64,000 nt of DNA, from contig ARYC01000091.1 in the NCBI GenBank assembly GCA_000711775.1, positions 61,402 through 125,401 on the forward strand, written 5' to 3'. Shown piece by piece: positions 1-10,450 of this stretch (position 1 is its first letter; every line of letters starts with the position of its first letter). Origin of the DNA: Oxytricha trifallax (lineage: Eukaryota > Ciliophora > Spirotrichea > Sporadotrichida > Oxytrichidae). The notes under the pieces were generated by a model that searched no databases, was not told where the DNA came from, and was given only the letters and a program-made list of their open reading frames with translations. A program made the translations under genes and the position numbers.

Positions 1-161
1 AGTATGAAGTTAGCAAGAGACTTTATTCAAATATTTAGCCGCCAGAGTCAATGAACATAGATGCTGGAGCTGGCAGCAAGAGAAGAAACCTTGGAGGAGG
101 GAAACAAGAAGTAGAAGAAAAGAAAGAGAAGCTAGCTTCCTCTAAAGAATTTTAAATGTGA
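1..161 (+). pseudogene. TBE 22-kDa-type ORF, C-terminal end only
   Basis: The frame is open with the ciliate code and ends at TGA 159-161. The encoded tail is Lys/Glu-rich (DAGAGSKRRN followed by EEKKEKL) and matches the tail of the equivalent ORF at 26658-27436 almost base for base. Its stop lies 9 bp from the stop of the convergent transposase gene, as in the other copies. The function of the 22-kDa TBE protein is unknown. The 5' part lies before the window, so intactness cannot be judged. Confidence 0.75.
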
Positions 162-170
162 CTTACACAT

Positions 171-1236
171 TCATTAACTTAACTACAAAACTTATTTATA
201 TACATTCAATCTCCCTTCTTTCGCACACTTTTGAGCCAATTAATTATCTACTCTCTTCGTTGAGCTTTTAATAAAGTCTACTGTATCGTTAGGTAGGTCA
301 TGCATCAAGTGGTATAGCAGCAGTTTCTTATAATGACCTTTTAGTATACCCCAGTAGAATTCAATTCCATTTAAACTATGGGCTGTAAGGCACGTTGAAC
401 ACTGGTGTTATTCTTAGTTGCTCATAACTCTTCCTTGTATCTTTTGTCTTATGAACTGAAAGATTATCAACGAAGAGTATAATCTCTTATTCAGGGTACT
501 TCTCTCTCAGCTGCTCTAAGAGCTTAATATACTGCTTTGTCTTAATAGAGCGAGGATGAATAAAATAAGTTTCTAAACCAGCATCCTCGCTAATACCTCA
601 TAGAATTGCCATTGTTTATACCTTGACTTTCTAGTCATATACTTCTATATTACTATGCCTCTTATACCAAGATTTCTAGATAAAAGTGTTGAAGGTAAAC
701 ACAGCCTCGTCAGCATGTATAAACTTAATATTATTAGTAATAGCTCTCTGCATTTAATTATAAATATAATTTAGGTTATTGTTGTAAAATGGCAGAGTGA
801 AATCAATCACTCTCTTTATACGATTAACACCTTTGTAAGAAATACCATTTCGTTTATAGATGTTGGCTATAGACTAAGCAGAGATCTTCAACTCAGGGAA
901 CTGGCGATGAAACATAGTAGCTCGTTGGTCTAAAGAGAAGTGAGCCCAATACTTCAAAGTTTTATCATTAATAAGATAGTCAATATGCTTCTATAGAAAC
1001 TTTGACTACCTCTTAGGCAAAGAATTTAGCTACTATTTCTTTAGTTATACTGCTATAAGGCAGTGGGATCGAACAGTTGATGGACTTCGTTTTATGAGCA
1101 GTGCAATAGCCTTATAGTTTAGTACTGGTTTGACTTATTCACTGTATATATCACATCCATATCGCAGTTTAAACACTAAATCTCTATACTCTTTATCATA
1201 AATATACCCCAAAAGCTTGCTATTTTTGTTTCGCAT
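171..1236 (-). pseudogene. TBE transposase (42-kDa type), decayed
   Basis: This encodes a DDE transposase of the TBE family, related to IS630/Tc1-mariner enzymes, which cuts and pastes the element. The start is ATG at 1236 (MRNKNSKLLG). Recognisable motifs are HADEAVFTF (first Asp), ILFVDNLSVHK (second Asp), and the region of the catalytic Glu. Two lesions are visible. A TGA interrupts the stretch just before GISEDAG, and one extra A before the NGIEFYW motif shifts the frame. The total length of 1066 nt is not a multiple of three, consistent with a single net insertion. It is probably inactive. Confidence 0.85.
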
Positions 1237-1323
1237 TTAATTAATAACCCCAACCCCTAACAAATTCCCTACAAATCAAAGCACTTATAAACCTTATTAA
1301 GGGGTTTTGGGGTTTTAACATTA

Positions 1324-1814
1324 ATAACTATTTTTCATAATTCAATTTTTGTCACAAGGACTGATAATATATGTAATGCAATAATTTTTATGGGATTCAC
1401 AATGTGCGTCGACCATTTATTGTACAAGCTTCTATAGGGAAACGTTATATAATCAAAGCAAACTATATATATTAAATGATATTAAGTTATCTTTAAGATA
1501 TTACTCTATATGTAAAAAATAATTTTTACTTATAACTAGCATACCATAATAGCTCTTATTAAATAGGGTAAACATTTTTGTTAGAGCTATTATGGTATGC
1601 AAGTTAGAAGTAAAATTATTTTTTACATATAAAGTAATATCTAAAAGATAACTTAATATCATTTAATATATATATAGTTTGCTTTGATTATATAACGTTT
1701 CTCTATAGAAGCTTGTACAATAAATGGTCGACGCACACTGTGAATCCCATAAAAATTATTGCATTACATGTATTATCAGTCCTTGGGACAAAATTGAATT
1801 ATGAAAATAGTTAT
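1324..1814. repeat. Foldback element FB1 (inverted repeat, arms about 232 bp)
   Basis: The arms 1324-1556 and 1583-1814 are near-perfect inverted complements around a loop of about 26 bp. It begins only a few bases beyond the TBE terminus at 1317. The arms carry GTCGAC followed or preceded by TATAGGGAAA-like sequence, which also occurs in FB6 (41137-42035), so the two look related. No coding potential was seen. Confidence 0.85.
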
Positions 1815-3370
1815 TTTTATGAAGGTAGGGGACGGGGCTCGGGGTGATAAATTATAAAATAGAAATTATGATTTAAGTAAAAGTATAAAATATTTGGTGA
1901 AATTAAATCACTAAAATTAATAAATAAAAATTAGTGGTTCGAATATTTGTAAATTAAAAAGAAAAAGTTTAAAATTCGCAATTTAAATATTATTTCTTAG
2001 TTTCACGAGATAAATTCATTTTAAATTAATGGAAAATTTAAATTTAACTTAGGTAACCTCATTTATAGTAAATTTTTCTATATAATATTATTATATAAAC
2101 CCTTTTATTTGGAAACACCTTATTTATAATTTCCTACATGAAAATATCAAGATCTTCCAATATTATTAAACTTTAACAGACACAATTTTAATTACATTGA
2201 ATATAACTATATTTTCATATAAATAATTATATATCAATAATAGTTTTTCACAACTAGGAGATCATTAGGTTTTTTAGTCAAGAATACAAATCTTAGCTTG
2301 ATACACCAATCAGAGTCCACGAATCAATAATATTATCTTCTATACAAGAAAAGAAATCTGATGAAAGTTCAACTTAAAAATATTAAAATATATAAATAAT
2401 TTTAAATTATGGCATTAAATAATTTAAAATTGTTAATTATATTATTCTAACTCATGAATCTGAATTGAATTTGAGAAGTCTTTAGGATTTTAAAGTATTA
2501 AATAAATCATATAAATTATTAGTGAACTTAAAACTTTAAAATAAATAAATTAGAAGTCTCTGTCATCAGGTTAAAATAAAGAAAGAGTTCAATCATATAA
2601 AAACTGAAGAAACATAAAATCTCTACAAATTTATATAAGAAATTAGGGCAAGCATACTACAATAACAAGATTTAGAATAATAGAAATTTAAAGGTACTTG
2701 AAATAAAGTAGCATAAAATAAAATTACATTTTTAAAAATATATTCACCCTATGAAATTCTTCATCAAAATAATTCCATCTAATATCTCATTGGAACTAAA
2801 AATTATTAACCTAAAATAAGACAAAAGAGTTTTATTCATGTTTAAGGAGATAAGCGCCATTTTATTTCTTTTATAAATATGATCAATAAAGTCAGATAAA
2901 ATATTTGTAGATTGATGAGTATTGATTGTATTTAATTATTTACCATAAAGAGAATATAAAAATCAAAGACATAAGAGCAGTTCACAAATAAAAACATCAA
3001 AATACTTTATTAAATACTTAAATATTTAAATAAAATTTTTGATTAAAAATAATATTTAACTTACAATTTGTAGGACTTTAAATATATTCGAGTGTAAATT
3101 CAAGTAATTAAAGCAAAAATTTGCGAATTTAGATTTTGCACGAAAGTAAATATTTTGGTTATAGATCTATTAGTTTAATATTGGTAGAATACGTAAAAAT
3201 AGGTAAATTAGTAAAATTTTAAAATAGAGGAAAGAATTATTCATTAATAACAGTCTCGAATTTTTATTTTGTAATTTAAATCTAGGGAGCAGCAGTATTA
3301 AAATAAAGAGCATATAGTTTATATAAATTATGAGACTTTTTGCAATGAGGCTTGCGAACAAAGCACTTTT
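1815..3370. other. AT-rich stretch, no gene recognised
   Basis: Apart from a G-rich patch at about 1826-1851 next to FB1, this is AT-rich sequence without coding character on either strand. The minus-strand ORF at 3170-3376 is low-complexity hydrophobic and not believed. On the + strand the last 85 bases before the TBE are open and remain open across the target site, so a small MDS here cannot be excluded. Confidence 0.5.
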
Positions 3371-3475
3371 ATTCAAAACCCCAAAACCCCTTAGTGAGGT
3401 TTATAAGTGATTTGATTAGTACGGTAAAGTTGGGGTTTTATTAGGGTTAATAGAGAAATTAGGCCAGTTTGTAAA

Positions 3476-4504
3476 ATGAGAAATAGAAATTAGCTATTTT
3501 TGGGGTCTATTTATGATGATAAATATTTAGATTTACTGCTTAAGCTTAGGCATGGTGCGAGTATTAATATAGACAAAATCAAACCAGTAATGAATTATTC
3601 TGCTATTGCAAAGCTATTGTGTAAGAGTGCTTCAACTGTAAGGTATCACTGCTTACTAGCTGTTTAGCATTTCAATTCTGGTTCTTGATAACATCCTGTA
3701 AGAAAATAAAAGTTCTCATAGCAGCATATTGAATATCTCTGCGATTCTAAGACTCTTAAGTATTGGACACATTACCCGCTTGAATAGCGAGCTGTAATGT
3801 TTCATCGCAGGTTTCCTGACATGCTTATCTCTCCTTAGACTATAGCCAAAATTTATAGAAGAAATGGTATTACTTTCAAGACTGTCAACAGAGTGAAGAG
3901 AGTGATTGATTTTACAGTGCCATTTTAAATTAATAATTTAAACTATATATATGATTAAATGCAGAGGTCTATTGATTATAACATCAAGTTCATACACGCT
4001 GATGAAGCTGTTTTTACGTTCAACACCTTTTTTAATAAGTCTTGGTACAAGAAGTACGATTATATAGAAGTGTATGACTAAAAGATTAAGGTTGTTACTC
4101 ACGAAATTTTGGCTGGTATCAGTGAAGATTCAGGCTTAAAAACTTATGTTGTTCATCCTCGCTTAGTTAAACGAGAGCAGTATATAGAGTTCTTGCATAA
4201 GCTAAGAGATAAGCACAACGATCAAGAGATCATCCTGTTTGTTGATAACCTCTCAGTTCATAAGACTAAGGAATCTAAGAATTTTTATGAAGAGTTTAAG
4301 ATAACTCCTGTGTATAACGTTCCTTACAGTCCTCAGTTTAATGGAATCGAATTCTATTGGAGTTAGATTAAGACTCACTACAAGAAACTGCTGCTGTATC
4401 ACCTTATGCATGACTTGCCATCGATAAATTTGACTTAATACAGAGTAGTTGCAGGAAAGTGGGTAAAGACTAGACTACGATATGTGCAAGGAAAGGAAGA
4501 ATGA
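3476..4504 (+). pseudogene. TBE transposase (42-kDa type), one premature TGA
   Basis: This is a DDE transposase of the TBE family. The frame from ATG 3476 to TGA 4502-4504 is exactly 343 codons and is interrupted only by TGA at 3686-3688 (codon 71). Catalytic residues are visible: Asp in HADEAVF (codon 176), Asp in FVDNLSVHK (codon 257) and Glu in NGIEFYW (codon 292). The spacing of the last two is the D34E type seen in Tc1/mariner-like enzymes. It is the least damaged of the three copies here. It converges on the 22-kDa-type ORF. Confidence 0.9.
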
Positions 4505-4545
4505 ATGTTTATTAATAAGTGTTAGACTTAAATGAATGAATTATT

Positions 4546-5315
4546 TCACATATCAAACGAACTCTTAAATGGATTCGGCTTCTCTTTCTTTTCTTCCTCT
4601 GGTGCTTTACTAGGACCCATGTTTCTTCTCTTTGTACCAGCACCAGCATCTATGTTCATTTCATTAGGCTTTTAAACTTCATTATAAAGTCTCTTGCTAA
4701 CTTAATGAATGGTTTGAGACTTTCTCTCTCTGTGAACTAGAAATATACAAGTTCGAGGTTTCCCTAAGAAGTTTTAAATCAAAGCTTTCTAGAGAGATAA
4801 GGATGATTCTTAAGCTCTGCTAGCCAGGTCTCGCTTATTAGTATTCCTTGCTTGTTTAATCTTCAGGAGAAATATAGTAGCATTTCTTATGATCTTCATC
4901 GATAATTTCTCTCAAATAATCCTCTTTTATTGTACCAAGAACACCAAAGAAGAAGTTTATTTCAGGAAACTTATTTGAGAGTTAATTCTTGCAAGGAAGG
5001 TAAATAAATATTTCCTCATCTTTCAGTGCATCCTCGTAGAGATTTGTGACTGAAATCCTGGGTAGTTAGGTCTTTCTATCAGTTTGGTGTCTTTTTTTTA
5101 AAAGCTTTCTTCTCCTCGCAGAGTATTGCTTTTAAGAATGATATTTTAGTACCTTCCATCGTTTGAAGGAATTGACCAACTGTATACATCTTTGATTAAT
5201 ATCAATTTATTTTACCATTCTCAGTAAAATTTCGATAGAGATCCTCCTTGTTCTTGAATCTTGAGATCATTTCTTGAGCCTTAACCCTTTTCATTTGTTA
5301 ATAGAATGATTTCAT
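4546..5315 (-). pseudogene. TBE 22-kDa-type ORF, frameshifted
   Basis: Homologous to the ORF at 26658-27436. The start is at 5315 (MKSFYQQMKRVKAQEM), with a Lys/Glu-rich tail ending at TGA 4546-4548. An in-frame TGA shortly after KNKEDLYRNF shows the N-terminal third is frameshifted. The role in TBE transposition is unknown. No catalytic motif is recognised. Confidence 0.75.
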
Positions 5316-5499
5316 CTTTTTTCCTCTTCCTATTAATGAATTTCAAGTTTTAATTTATAGACTTCTGGATCCTATCCTTTAAAATCTTACTATTAAATAT
5401 GGGCATCTTATAGAAGGTCAACCCTGTAAAGATACGTGGAGAAAGTTTGCAGAAGCTTTAACAAACTTCAGAGATGGAGCTCCATTTTTATCAATTTAG

Positions 5500-5720
5500 T
5501 TAAATTTAATTAGTAATAAATTTGTTTAAATTTAATTAGTAATAAATTTGTTTAAATTTAATTAGTACAGGTACTAAATTCGTTTAAGTTTAATTCGTAC
5601 CAATTTAATAGTACTAAAACTTAACTAGTACCTAATTTTAATCCAGTGAAGTTTTAATGGAAAATTTCCAATCTGGTTCAAAACTTAATTGATACCAGTA
5701 CCAACTTGAACTTTATCTGA
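5500..5720. repeat. TBE internal spacer with 26-bp tandem repeats
   Basis: Three copies of a 26-bp unit containing AAATTTAATTAGT start at 5502, 5528 and 5554. They grade into degenerate copies with GTACTAAATT and GGTACC-like variants up to about 5720. The same spacer, diverged, is found at about 21170-21490 inside the deleted TBE, and in inverse orientation in copy 3 (about 25440-25760). It separates the divergently transcribed 22-kDa and kinase ORFs, so it may hold their promoters; that is inference. Confidence 0.7.
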
Positions 5721-5907
5721 GTTGGTATTAAAATCAAAATTATTAAGAGCAAAATTACAAAAATTATAGCAATAAACTGAGTATAAATATGAAGTCTTAG
5801 AGCTGAGATCAAACGATCATTAATGCTGTAGCAACTCCTATTTAGTCCAGCTATAGCTATAGACGTTTTAAGAGCTTTATAATAGAAATTTAAATTTGAA
5901 TTTAAAC

Positions 5908-7350
5908 ATGGCGTTCAACTTAAATCGTAGAGCGGCACTTTTAGGAGCAGGTCAATCAATGCTTAACTTGGTTCAACCAAAAAACAAGAAGGTATATATA
6001 TTGAGAGGGAGGCAGAGCTAAGAGCTCTTGAATATGAAGCACAGGTTTTTATTTTATAGGTTTAAAACATGAAAAAGGAAGCTGAGATAGACGTTTAAGC
6101 ATTAATAAAAGATGTTGAGAAAGAAAAGGAACAGCTTAAGATTGAAACTTATGAATGCTAAGACTGCAAAAACCTTTTCTCTACTGATTCCAGTTTGAAG
6201 AGACATATGAAAGAGGTTCACTCTGGGAAAGCTAAGGTGTATTTAAGCATGATAAAGTCGATGAAGGTACTAGTGCACGACTTGTGAAAAGTCTTATACT
6301 CACTCAGCTAAATTTAAGAAGCATATGCAGAAGCATCACTTAAGTGAGTTCTTGATTTAAGATAAAGAGACTTAGAAATTAGAGCCCGCTAAAAGAAATC
6401 TAATAATCTTGAGACTTAAAAAGAACAACAGAGGAGAAGCTCAAGAGACAGAAGAGAATAGAATTAAGTGGTAACCTGCTGGTAATGCCTTTTTAGCATG
6501 CTTTTGAGAGAGAGCCATGTATATTCCTGCACTAAATGTTGTAGACCTTAGCAGTTGTATTGAAAACAACTTACATATAAACGTACTTGCTAAAGCAAAA
6601 CTCATAATGGTTGATGACTATACCTACAAGGTATATCCTTTCAGCTATCTCCTTAAAAACGACCAGTATTAAAATGAGTTTGCTAACGAATATATTGTAC
6701 TTAGAGAGGTTTAGAAAAAAAAAGATTGCAAGAATTTGCTCAAGCTAAATGGTGTTATTTAAGGGTTTTATTTCATCGCACTAAGGCTAAAAAAAGTTTG
6801 AAATGACTCTCCGAGATTATCTTTATTAAAAATGACATCCAGATGACTTGAATGATATTCTATCTAATATGATAAAGGGTGTTTAGGAACTTCACGAACA
6901 TGGATACGTTCATAGAGATTTGAAGCCTGAAAATGTTATGCTAAATCTCTGCCCTTTAGAAGTAGTAGTCATAGTTTTCAACAGAGCAATAAGACAAGAG
7001 ATAGTGACTTTAGCTAAGGTTTTAGGCACTCCAGGATACTTCCCAATAAGAGAGAGAAATGGACTAATGGCTCTGTATAATGGGATGTTTGGGCGGTAGA
7101 TGCAATGATCTTAGAGTGCGATATGGAAAGTATGTCATACTTTGGAACAAAATATGAGAAATAATCAATAAGTTTGGCTGCGAAACATATGAAACAAGAT
7201 GAAATATGTAATGAAATTAAAAAGATAGTTGAGATGGTCATCGTAAAAGCTCCAGCATACCCAAGGTAATCATTGGATGATATAATAGAACAACTACAGA
7301 CTGCTAAATTCAAGAGGTATCACAAAGATAAGCAGATAAAATTTGTTTGA
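5908..7350 (+). pseudogene. TBE zinc-finger/protein-kinase ORF (57-kDa type), decayed
   Basis: The start ATG is at 5908 (MAFNLNRRAALLGAGQSM). Two C2H2 zinc fingers follow: one with YECQDC and HMKEVH, a second with CTTCEKSY and HMQKHH. Then comes a protein-kinase C-lobe with HEHGYVHRDLKPENVML as catalytic loop and GTPGYFP as activation segment. The frame changes at least three times, and the DFG position is degenerate (VFNRAI), so the product is broken. Its end is TGA 7348-7350. The fusion of zinc fingers with a kinase is characteristic of TBEs; the substrate is unknown. Confidence 0.85.
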
Positions 7351-7670
7351 ATTAAGTACACTAATACTCATTAAATATTCATTAAATTCATAAAAAACCT
7401 GCGTTTTCTCTACTAACCCCAATAAGACCCCAACTATACCCTACAAATCAAAGCACTTATAAACCTCACTAAGGGGTTTTGGGGTTTAGATTGTGTTAAC
7501 TAAATTATACTCGCTAAATATGTGGGCTTATAATTTAGGTAAATATTTTCACTCGTGAAGTTTGATTAGATAAGATATTTACTTTGTGTGTTGTTGATTG
7601 CAAACTATCTGATCCAAGTTCAAACATATATAAATAATGGATGAAAGTGTATATGTAAGATGTAAATTTT

Positions 7671-7835
7671 ATGTTAGGAATTATAGATGATATTCATATT
7701 ATCAAAGATTTCATTGCATACACTCTTATCCAAGCTTTAAAGCGGTAGAGATCACCTTGCCTAAAATACTCTCCCATTTATGTAAAGATAGACGGAGATG
7801 ATGACTAGAGTGAGATTGGTGTAGTTGTATAAATA
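7671..7835 (+). CDS. Probable MDS of hybrid histidine kinase (N-box side of ATPase domain)
   Basis: This is an open segment with coding-like codons directly after TBE copy 2. It reads IAYTLIQALKRQRSP followed by PIYVKIDGDDDQ and EIGVVVQ, which fits the N-box helix and following beta strands of a HATPase domain. It lies on the same strand and upstream of the clear G2 box at 14927-15098, in the order expected. Its boundaries and pointers were not resolved. The assignment rests on pattern and position, not on a search. Confidence 0.45.
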
Positions 7836-7874
7836 GCTATGACTTTTATGTATTCATCATTTAGGTCTTTGTGA

Positions 7875-9015
7875 TAAAGTGCATTTTTATGAGAAACTTA
7901 ATAATCGCATTAAAGTCTTTAATATGAGGAGTGAATTACTCATAAAATGTTATAAAATCATTAGATTATCTTGAATTGAATTTGAGGAAGGAATTTTTTG
8001 GAGTTATTAGTTTAAATGTTGTTCATATAATTATAACAAGTGTTGATGTACAGTAAATATTTTCGATAATAGAATATGGCAAAAATAATTTTGTGAGATT
8101 CAAAACTACGACGGAATACCAAAATTCATGGATTTTCTTGTAGTAAATTATCCATTTACACAAGTACATTTAAGGTTTTAAGTTATTTGGTCTAGCATTC
8201 AGGGATTATTAAATTCAGTCAATACTTATTTTATTCGTTTTTGCTTCACCATTTATGAATACTTTATTGATTCATATTAATAATACTTTATTAAAAAAAT
8301 ATCTAATTCGGGACTGTATCAATAAATAAATATTTCCTCTGTATTAAACTTTTGCTAACTTATATATTTTTAAGTATTTTATAAATAATTCTTATATCTA
8401 AGATATATAATAAGAAGGTCTATCATAATAAAATTAAAGAGAATTTTTTTAATGGATAAGTAAGCAAGACACAATATCAAATTGTTAAAAATAAAACAAT
8501 AACTTGATCTGTACATGAAAAGATTGTGAGAAAAAAGAATCTATTATCTCATATTGGATAAAATTAGCAAAAATAAATTTAAATAGAGTTTATGAAAGAA
8601 AAACTAAATAGAGGATATTTAAAGACTTTAGGTTTCATTCAATAGTTATATTAGTGAAATTTGAGAATCATTAAATTTAAAATTATAATAATGGATAAAA
8701 ACAATATACTTTAAAGTTATTTGATTAAATTAAGTAGTTAAATAGCGGAGGATCAATTTCTCTAATAATTTCCAAAATTTATTGAATTTAATCCAGAATT
8801 TTTTTAAATTAATATTTTATTTTAATAATTAATCCTTTAAATTATTGAAGTTAATAGTTTTTTATGAGTATAAATTTCTTAATTTTTTAAAAAAGTTCAT
8901 AGAATGAAACATTAACAATCAGATCTTTGCGAGTTCTGTAATAACATTCTCAGGAATGATTTGTGAGTTAAATTTCTCGTAATAGATTAAAGTCTCCAAT
9001 ACAACAATGTAATTA
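7875..9015. other. AT-rich DNA, no gene recognised (probable IES)
   Basis: No open frame with coding character and no repeat recognised. It lies between two presumed histidine-kinase segments and is most simply eliminated DNA. Confidence 0.5.
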
Positions 9016-10450
9016 AAGCGTTTATAGTAAAATAAGATAGATTGTTAATTTAAAAAGAGATTAAAGAGTAGATTCAGTCTTAGTTTGCTGTGAGTTTTTG
9101 TCTTATTGTCACCATTTATTTTATTTCCATCATTACAAACCACCTTTTTCTTTCTTTATCAAACTACGAGAAATATTCGCGTTAAGAAGTACATTTTTTA
9201 AGCATCTCTAAGAACCAGTTCAAAGTTGCTTTTGCTAAAAGCTTAGCTGCAGCTAGGTTTAAGCGTGCTCTGGCCAGGATCCTTAGAGATTAGGAGTCTC
9301 CATTTCAATTGCTAGAATACTAATGTGTCCCGACCGACAAACCCCACCCCACCCTATACGTGGACCCCATCCCCCACCCCCATAAAATACCCCATTTCAT
9401 ATAAAAAACTTATCCCCAGAGTCTCAATCGATTTCCTTCTTGACATCTCGATCACATTATTATAGATTATTATATAAAAATAAAAAAGATTTTCATTTAA
9501 ATTTTTTATTTTTAATCATTACTCTAACATTTTTTATTTCAGCCACCTATATTTATAATAATTTGTATTATTAGTAAGATTAATACTCTATAATTGATTT
9601 TCAAACAAAATATGTATCAATTTTATTGACAATCATCTAGTGTTTTAATTCTTAATTAATCTTCACTTAATATAATTCTTTCAAATAGTTTTTTAAAATT
9701 ATTATTTTATTATTATTGTAAATATAGTTAAAATGTGTTATATTTACAATAAATAATAAAATAATAATTTAAAAAAACTATTTGAAGAATTATATTAAGT
9801 TGAAGATGAATTAAGAATTAAAACACTAGATGATTGTCAATAAAATTGATACATATTTTGTTTGAAAATCAATTATAGAGTATTAATCTTACTAATAATA
9901 CAAATTATTATAAATATAGGTGGCTGAAATAAAAAATGTTAGAGTAATGATTAAAAATAAAAAATTTAAATGAAAATCTTTTTTATTTTTATATAATAAT
10001 CTATAATAATGTGATCGAGATGTCAAGAAGGAAATCGATTGAGACTCTGGGGATAAGTTTTTTATATGAAATGGGGTATTTTATGGGGGTGGGGGATGGG
10101 GTCCACGTATAGGGTGGGGTGGGGTTTGTCGGTCGGGACACATTAGTATTCTAGCAATTGAAATGGAGACTCCTAATCTCTAAGGATCCTGGCCAGAGCA
10201 CGCTTAAACCTAGCTGCAGCTAAGCTTTTAGCAAAAGCAACTTTGAACTGGTTCTTAGAGATGCTTAAAAAATGTACTTCTTAACGCGAATATTTCTCGT
10301 AGTTTGATAAAGAAAGAAAAAGGTGGTTTGTAATGATGGAAATAAAATAAATGGTGACAATAAGACAAAAACTCACAGCAAACTAAGACTGAATCTACTC
10401 TTTAATCTCTTTTTAAATTAACAATCTATCTTATTTTACTATAAAAGCTT
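9016..10450. repeat. Foldback element FB2 (palindrome, arms about 715 bp)
   Basis: A nearly perfect palindrome with constant pairing sum 19466 (for example GGATCC at 9277-9282 pairs with 10184-10189), centred at about 9733 with a loop of about 12 nt. Each arm has a C-rich (or G-rich) block around 9330-9400 and 10075-10140 with several C4 runs, preceded by CCGACCGAC. No ORF of note. No target duplication could be identified, and the arms fray into AT-rich DNA at both ends. Confidence 0.9.

Larger units (their letters stand above)
1..1317 (-). mobile_element. TBE transposon copy 1 (truncated by window start)
   Basis: This is the right part of a telomere-bearing element. The right terminus is a 16-bp G4T4G4T4 tract at 1301-1316, one base short of the usual 17-bp terminal repeat. 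It is preceded by the same subterminal sequence seen at the ends of the copies at 3374-7489 and 23722-28576. It carries the end of the 22-kDa-type ORF (+) and a transposase gene (-). The left end and the target duplication lie outside the window, and the bases after the terminus (ACA) could not be checked. The element family is known from Oxytricha germline DNA. Confidence 0.9.
3374..7489 (+). mobile_element. TBE transposon copy 2, complete (4116 bp)
   Basis: The left terminus is 17 bp of C4A4-type repeat (3374-3390). The right terminus is its complement with one mismatch (7473-7489). The element is flanked by 3-bp target duplications ATT (3371-3373 and 7490-7492). The terminal 70-80 bp form inverted repeats. 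The order is transposase (+), 22-kDa-type ORF (-), A/T-rich spacer with tandem repeats, zinc-finger/kinase ORF (+), the known TBE arrangement. All three genes carry disabling changes, so this copy probably depends on others for mobility. Confidence 0.95.

Noticed and set aside
1301-1316. Chromosome ends at the C4A4/G4T4 tracts
   Set aside because: The tracts at 1301, 3374, 7473, 13704, 20086, 21781, 23722 and 28560 all adjoin the conserved TBE subterminal sequence and pair as element ends, so they are transposon termini rather than telomeres.
7014-7313. A 99-aa minus ORF
   Set aside because: Antisense of the TBE kinase ORF; Ser/Cys/Leu-rich with no coding support.
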